A stretch of 64,000 nt of DNA from Thalassotalea hakodatensis (lineage in GTDB: Bacteria > Pseudomonadota > Gammaproteobacteria > Enterobacterales > Alteromonadaceae). Under the pieces are notes generated by a model. It ran no database searches and had not been told where the DNA came from. It saw only the letters and a program-made list of their open reading frames with translations. Of the stretch, positions 59,354 through 64,000 are shown piece by piece. The first letter of the stretch is position 1, and every line of letters starts with the position of its first letter. Both the position numbers and the translations under genes were made by a program. The DNA is taken from NCBI RefSeq assembly GCF_030295995.1, contig NZ_AP027365.1, positions 3,566,066 to 3,630,065 of the forward strand, read 5' to 3'.

Positions 59354-59670
59354 ATTATATTAAATTCACTTAATATACCTAAGAAGCAAAAACAGCCATT
59401 CAATTATTAACTTGCACTCACTTCTGTTAATAATGTATTTCAATCTAAATGCACGATATAAACACTATTCTTATGCCTTTCAATAATAATATGTAGAGCG
59501 TTATTATTAACCGTAATCTAACTCCTCCCTGACTTTCAGCATCTCTAGCCGACTACATTTATATTGTTTAATAAACGTAAGTCTAAAGAAAATGGGCACT
59601 AATACTAGACAAAGCGACAAGGCACGCTACACTTTGCGCCTTTTAAGCACGTTCACTATTAAGGCACATC

Positions 59671-60765
59671 ATGTTTAGTCATATTGATCCAGCACTATAC
59701 CAAGCACAACTTACTGAAAAGGCCGTTGAAATGACTGAACTTTTTCACCCTTTTTCATCCGTTGAATTTGAAGTGTTTAGTTCAGAACCTTTACATTATC
59801 GTCAACGTGCTGAATTTCGTGTTTGGCATGAGGGAGACGATCTCTTCTATATAATGTTTAATCAACAGACTAAACAAAAATATCGTGTTGATACCTTTCC
59901 TGTTGCGAGTGAATTAATTAATACCTTAATGAAAGCCTTACTTGACGATATTCGTCACAATGAAACGTTACGCCGAAAGTTATTTCAAGTTGATTTTCTC
60001 ACAACCCTAAGTGGTGAGGCAGTTATAAGCTTGTTATACCACAAGCAGCTCGATGAAAGCTGGCATGAAGAATGTAAACAATTGAAACAACGGTTATCTA
60101 CTATTTGTCCGATTGACTTTATTGGCCGTGCTCGTAAACAAAAAGTGATTGTTGAAAAAGATTATGTTAATGAACGTTTGTCAGTGAATAATAAACAATA
60201 TGTCTATCAGCAAATTGAAAACAGTTTTACGCAACCTAATGCAGGCGTCAATGAAAAAATGCTTACTTGGGCACAAAATGAAACCAAAGAAAAAGGCGGC
60301 GATTTAGTAGAGCTATATTGTGGTAACGGCAATTTTAGTATTGCGCTAGCAGAAAACTTTGATCGAGTACTTGGTACTGAAATATCTAAAACATCTGTTA
60401 AGTCTGCACAAAAAAATATTGAAGATAACCAATTAACGAATGTTAAAATTATTCGCATGTCGAGTGAAGAATTCAGCCAAGCAATGAACGGTGAAAAATC
60501 ATTCCGTCGATTAGCTGATTTAGACCTAACCAGCTATCAGTATGAAACAGTGTTAGTGGACCCACCTCGTGCAGGCCTAGACCCTGATAGTGTAGAGTTA
60601 GCGAGTCGCTTTCATACTATCATTTATATTTCGTGTAACCCTGAAACACTAGCTGATAACTTACAACAATTAACAAAAACACATAATATTGAAAAGATGG
60701 CGTTGTTTGACCAGTTTCCATATACCCATCACATAGAAACGGGTGTTATTTTAACGCGGAAGTAG
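59671..60765 (+). CDS. trmA: tRNA (uracil-54-C5)-methyltransferase TrmA
   Basis: The 364-residue SAM-dependent enzyme makes ribothymidine at position 54 in the T-loop. It shows AEFRVWHEG near the N-terminus, [11 protein letters not shown], the SAM motif [25 protein letters not shown] and the catalytic Cys in [13 protein letters not shown]. There is no TRAM or 4Fe-4S domain, as expected for TrmA rather than RlmD. It is convergent with fabR (1-bp gap). Confidence 0.97.
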   Translation: MFSHIDPALYQAQLTEKAVEMTELFHPFSSVEFEVFSSEPLHYRQRAEFRVWHEGDDLFYIMFNQQTKQKYRVDTFPVASELINTLMKALLDDIRHNETLRRKLFQVDFLTTLSGEAVISLLYHKQLDESWHEECKQLKQRLSTICPIDFIGRARKQKVIVEKDYVNERLSVNNKQYVYQQIENSFTQPNAGVNEKMLTWAQNETKEKGGDLVELYCGNGNFSIALAENFDRVLGTEISKTSVKSAQKNIEDNQLTNVKIIRMSSEEFSQAMNGEKSFRRLADLDLTSYQYETVLVDPPRAGLDPDSVELASRFHTIIYISCNPETLADNLQQLTKTHNIEKMALFDQFPYTHHIETGVILTRK

Positions 60766-60766
60766 T

Positions 60767-61399
60767 TTATGTTTGTTCAGGCTTAGTGTTTTCGATACGA
60801 TTAGCGAGCTCCATAGCGCCACGTGCGATAAAGCGCAGTTGGTGAATCGTTCTTTCTGATAATAGCTCGCGCTCTTTGCTATCGGCATCAAGGGCATCTG
60901 ATCCAGCGCTAAACACAATAGTAACCGCAGCGTTTGCTTGTAAATATGCTATTTCAGCATCAAGTCGATTGGCTTGTTGTAAATAATCACATAGCTCTAA
61001 AGTAAAATAGCTAATTTCACGGTTAACTGCAGCACGAAATGCTGGTGACGTACCAGAACGCTCTCGGAGTAAAAGTCGGAAAATATTACCGTTATTCTCT
61101 ATAAATTCCATGAAGGTTAACACGGATATTTGAATAACAGATCCCCCTTTTTCAATACGTTGGCGCGCTTGACGCATTAATTGTCTAAGGGTAAGTCCGG
61201 CTTCATCAACCAAGGTTAAACCAAGTTCATCCATATCTGAAAAGTGTCGATAAAAAGAAGTAGGTGCTAAGCCTGATTCTTTAGCCACTTCACGTAGGCT
61301 TAAATTAGAAAAGCTACGCTCTGCACTTAATTGATTTAACGCGGCATTAATAATCAACCGGCGCGTTTTTTCTTTTTGTTGTGCTCGAATACCACTCAT
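60767..61399 (-). CDS. fabR: TetR-family repressor of unsaturated fatty-acid synthesis, FabR
   Basis: The 210-residue TetR regulator has an N-terminal HTH ([29 protein letters not shown]). FabR senses the balance of unsaturated to saturated acyl-ACP and represses fabA, fabB and desaturase genes. It is divergent from a fatty-acid desaturase with a FabR/DesT-like palindrome at that gene's start. Position next to trmA and sthA is as in E. coli. Confidence 0.93.
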   Translation of the reverse strand: MSGIRAQQKEKTRRLIINAALNQLSAERSFSNLSLREVAKESGLAPTSFYRHFSDMDELGLTLVDEAGLTLRQLMRQARQRIEKGGSVIQISVLTFMEFIENNGNIFRLLLRERSGTSPAFRAAVNREISYFTLELCDYLQQANRLDAEIAYLQANAAVTIVFSAGSDALDADSKERELLSERTIHQLRFIARGAMELANRIENTKPEQT

Positions 61400-61536
61400 A
61401 CTGATTCATTGTTCTGAAATACATTTCACTATAATACTCAAATAGTTCACGCAGGGGAAATTTCTAATAAACAAATACATACACATGTACTCTTAAAAAT
61501 TGAACAATTTATATTCAAAACTTATTAAAACAATAC

Positions 61537-61564
61537 TTGACTATAGATGAAGGAAATTTAAAAT
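61537..61564 (+). promoter_or_regulatory. Probable promoter of the desaturase gene
   Basis: TTGACT (61537-61542), 16-bp spacer and TAAAAT (61559-61564) resemble a sigma-70 promoter. The predicted start, near 61571, falls inside the palindrome at 61565-61582. Confidence 0.6.
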
Positions 61565-61582
61565 AGCTTACACTTGTACACT
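61565..61582. promoter_or_regulatory. FabR/DesT-like operator
   Basis: AGCTTACACTTGTACACT is an imperfect 18-bp palindrome (AGCTTACA against AGTGTACA) of the type bound by TetR-family regulators of unsaturated fatty-acid genes. It lies next to the predicted -10 and covers the TTG at 61574. Repression by blocking polymerase is the simplest reading. Confidence 0.65.
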
Positions 61583-62725
61583 GAAAATAAATTAATCGAG
61601 CGATTAGTGAAAAAACCTAAGATTATTTGGCTCAATGTAGCCGTTTTTGTCATCACCTTTTTATTCGCAGCCATTGCCGTTCCTTACCGAGCCTTAACTC
61701 ATGGCTTTGATGCAGCCGAAATATTAATGGCAGTGGCGTGTTTTTGTTATTGCGGAATGTCTATCACTGCTGGTTACCATCGATTGTGGTCACATAAAAC
61801 CTACCAAGCACATTGGTCATTAAGGCTCATTTATGCAATTGGCGGAGCATTTGCCTTACAAAATAGCGCATTACATTGGTCATCAGATCATCGCGTTCAT
61901 CATAAGCATGTTGATAAAAATGATGTTGATCCGTATTCGGCTAAACGCGGCTTTTGGTTTTCACATATAGGTTGGATGTTACGGGAATATCAATCTCATC
62001 GGTATAACGATTACGAGAATGTAAGAGACTTACAAAAAGATGCAATCGTGATGTGGCAACACAAATACTATTTGCCACTTGTGTTATTAACCAATATTGG
62101 CATTCCTCTAATGTTTGGTATATGGCACGGTGATGTGATTAGTAGTTTATTACTTATCGGCTTTTTTAGATTGGTATTAAGTCATCATACAACGTTCTTC
62201 ATAAACTCGTTGGCACACATTTGGGGCAAACAAACCTACAGCGAAAAAAACACGGCTAGAGATAATGGCTTACTCGCATTGTTCACCTTTGGTGAGGGAT
62301 ACCACAATTTCCATCATAACTTCGAGAATGATTATCGTAATGGTATTCGTTGGTGGCAATTCGATCCAACAAAGTGGTTAATAAAAGGTTGTGAATATCT
62401 AAATTTAACGAAGAAATTACGCGTAAGTCCAGAAGACAAAATAATCAAAGCACGTGTTTCAATGGAATTAAAACGTAAGCAGCTCAAACTTGCAGCGCAC
62501 CCTAATGCAGATCAGTTACTAGAGCGCTTACAACAAGAATACGATCATTTAATCGTAAAGTTGAATGATTTTTACGAGGTAAAAAAACAGGTACTTTTAA
62601 GCAAAAGAGAACAGATCATTGCAGACGTGGAAAAATCTGAACTATTACTACGCTATAAAGAGATTAAGTTTAACTTTCAACAACAACAACGTAGCTGGCA
62701 ATTTTTTCTAGAAAAAGTTGCATAA
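61574..62725 (+). CDS. Fatty-acid (acyl-CoA) delta-9 desaturase
   Basis: The 383-residue membrane di-iron desaturase introduces a double bond into acyl chains to keep membranes fluid. Histidine boxes are HRLWSH, HRVHHKH and GEGYHNFHHNF, with hydrophobic segments near residues 17-60 and 155-205. It has an extended helical C-terminus of about 100 residues. The first possible start is the TTG at 61574, which lies in the operator; a GTG at 61607 (MKKPKIIWLNVAV) is an alternative that fits typical homologues better. Confidence 0.93.
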   Translation: MYTENKLIERLVKKPKIIWLNVAVFVITFLFAAIAVPYRALTHGFDAAEILMAVACFCYCGMSITAGYHRLWSHKTYQAHWSLRLIYAIGGAFALQNSALHWSSDHRVHHKHVDKNDVDPYSAKRGFWFSHIGWMLREYQSHRYNDYENVRDLQKDAIVMWQHKYYLPLVLLTNIGIPLMFGIWHGDVISSLLLIGFFRLVLSHHTTFFINSLAHIWGKQTYSEKNTARDNGLLALFTFGEGYHNFHHNFENDYRNGIRWWQFDPTKWLIKGCEYLNLTKKLRVSPEDKIIKARVSMELKRKQLKLAAHPNADQLLERLQQEYDHLIVKLNDFYEVKKQVLLSKREQIIADVEKSELLLRYKEIKFNFQQQQRSWQFFLEKVA

Positions 62726-62774
62726 ATAACAAGTTACCTAAGCATAATTTCGAAGCAATAAATTTACCTAACTC

Positions 62775-62814
62775 TTAATTCCTGCTAAAATTTTCGATTA
62801 TCAGCAGGAATTAA
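62775..62814 (+). repeat. 12-bp perfect inverted repeat before sthA
   Basis: TTAATTCCTGCT (62775-62786) and AGCAGGAATTAA (62803-62814) enclose a 16-nt loop. The right arm abuts the AAGG ribosome site of sthA. It could terminate the desaturase transcript, though it has no T run, or affect sthA translation. Confidence 0.55.
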
Positions 62815-62824
62815 GGTAATCCTT

Positions 62825-64000
62825 TTGGCTAAAAGCACTTCCCCTAAAAGCAAAAAAATAACATTTGATTTTGACGCCATTATTATAGGTACAGGCCCTG
62901 GTGGCGAAGGTACTTCAATGGAGCTTGCCAAAAAAAATAAACGTGTCGCAATAGTAGAACGTTATAAAGAAGTTGGCGGCGGGTGTACACACTGGGGTAC
63001 TATTCCGTCTAAAGCACTCAGACAAAGTGTCTCTCGGCTTATCGAATACAATTCAAACCCGCTATTTAGGCAACATGAAAAAGCAAAACATCTGACATTT
63101 TCCGATATCTTAAGCCACGCATCTGCCGTTATACGTAAGCAAGTACAGCTTCGTAGCGGTTTTTATGACAGGAACCGTGTAGAACATATTGTTGGTGAAG
63201 CTTCTTTCATTGATAAACATACCCTAAAAATAGTTAAACCTGACGGCTCTATTGAAACAGTGACCGCTAAACAAATAGTGATTGCTACAGGATCTCATCC
63301 ATATCGCCCTGATGATATCGATTTCAACCACCCTAGAGTGTACGACTCTGACACCATTTTATCGCTTCAACATGACCCTCGTTCGGTAATTATTTATGGC
63401 GCAGGTGTCATAGGAAGTGAATACGCATCAATATTTAGAGGGTTGAGTGTTAAAGTAGATTTAGTTAACACCCGTGATCGCTTATTATCCTTTTTAGATG
63501 ATGAAATGTCTGATGCATTAAGTTACCACTTCTGGAACAACGGTGTGGTCATTAGACACGGAGAGCAAATCAAGAGCGTTGACGCTACCGATGATCACGT
63601 AATTGTTAACTTAGAGTCAGGTAAAAAAATGAAGGCTGACTGCCTATTATGGGCCAATGGTCGTACTGGCAATACAGCAGCGTTACACCTTGAAAACGCA
63701 GGGTTAAAAGCTGATGGTCGAGGACAACTCAAAGTCAATGACCTTTATCAAACAGAAATAGATAACATCTTTGCGGTCGGCGATGTAATTGGTTACCCGA
63801 GTTTAGCCAGCGCAGCTTACGATCAAGGTCGACTTGCAGCATATGCCATGATGGATAACAAGAGCACAGCAAAGCTCATTGCTGATATTCCCACAGGCAT
63901 CTACACAATTCCTGAAATCAGTTCAGTAGGTAAAACGGAACAAGAATTAACGGAAGCTAAAATTCCTTATGAAGTTGGTCGCTCGCAATTTAAGCACTTA
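62825..64000 (+). CDS. sthA: Soluble pyridine nucleotide transhydrogenase (partial, C-terminus outside window)
   Basis: 392 codons run from the TTG at 62825 (AAGG eight bases upstream) to the window edge. It is an FAD-dependent pyridine nucleotide-disulfide-oxidoreductase-fold enzyme that transfers hydride between NADPH and NAD. The FAD motif is [11 protein letters not shown], and the redox-disulfide region reads [17 protein letters not shown], with only one of the two cysteines, typical of SthA. NAD(P) binding is in [15 protein letters not shown] and a second FAD contact in [17 protein letters not shown]. Confidence 0.96.
   Translation, partial: MAKSTSPKSKKITFDFDAIIIGTGPGGEGTSMELAKKNKRVAIVERYKEVGGGCTHWGTIPSKALRQSVSRLIEYNSNPLFRQHEKAKHLTFSDILSHASAVIRKQVQLRSGFYDRNRVEHIVGEASFIDKHTLKIVKPDGSIETVTAKQIVIATGSHPYRPDDIDFNHPRVYDSDTILSLQHDPRSVIIYGAGVIGSEYASIFRGLSVKVDLVNTRDRLLSFLDDEMSDALSYHFWNNGVVIRHGEQIKSVDATDDHVIVNLESGKKMKADCLLWANGRTGNTAALHLENAGLKADGRGQLKVNDLYQTEIDNIFAVGDVIGYPSLASAAYDQGRLAAYAMMDNKSTAKLIADIPTGIYTIPEISSVGKTEQELTEAKIPYEVGRSQFKHL

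Overview
The window is an AT-rich chromosomal segment of a marine gammaproteobacterium. Gene order, protein sequences and 16S signature regions suggest Alteromonadales, most likely Colwelliaceae (Thalassotalea/Colwellia-like). The genus is inferred from memory of such sequences and was not searched. Several E. coli-like neighbourhoods are conserved: dnaB-alr; rpmE / priA - SPOR protein - hslV - hslU; typA / glnA - glnL - glnG; and trmA - fabR - sthA. Both edges cut a gene: a DUF2333 protein on the left and sthA on the right.

Layout. 1-3.2 kb: DUF2333, a PCu(A)C copper chaperone, an enoyl-CoA hydratase and a TPR protein. 3.2-6.3 kb: a phage-shock-type cluster (PspA, PspC domain, two small accessory proteins) with a sigma-54 promoter. 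A second sigma-54 promoter in the same gap faces an unannotated 43-residue membrane ORF, and a pair of 16-bp palindromes lies upstream. 6.3-8.6 kb: dusA, zur, cheX. 8.8-10.4 kb: an IS10-like insertion sequence nested in a short mobile repeat. 10.5-14 kb: yjbQ, a PH-domain protein, alr, dnaB. 14-16.1 kb: an ECF sigma factor, a probable anti-sigma factor and a DUF4097 repeat protein. 16.5-22 kb: rpmE, priA, a SPOR protein and heat-shock hslVU with a clear sigma-32 promoter. 22-28.3 kb: a chemoreceptor, two GGDEF/EAL proteins (one probably catalytically dead) and rraA. 28.4-33.8 kb: a complete histidine-utilisation cluster (hutI / hutC-hutU-hutH) with two HutC-type operators. 34-43.7 kb: nfeD with two stomatin-like genes, housekeeping and envelope genes, and two tandem 59-residue ORFs. 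44.4-51.5 kb: typA and the nitrogen-regulation locus (glnA under sigma-54/NtrC, glnL, glnG), merC. 51.6-58.6 kb: epmA and a whole rRNA operon on the minus strand (16S, tRNA-Ala(UGC), 23S, two 5S genes) with tandem promoters, boxA sites and processing stems. 58.9-64 kb: a membrane-anchored RRM protein, trmA, fabR, a fatty-acid desaturase and sthA.

Two families of short non-coding repeats are scattered between genes. Family 1 has ATACCAATTCGCATAAA terminal inverted repeats and is present as three end-to-end copies and one half copy. Family 2 has CTGTTGATCTTTCG-type termini and is present as one full copy and one half copy. Both families carry a CCCTTTGGG core at the junction of two arms, and both half copies end at that core.
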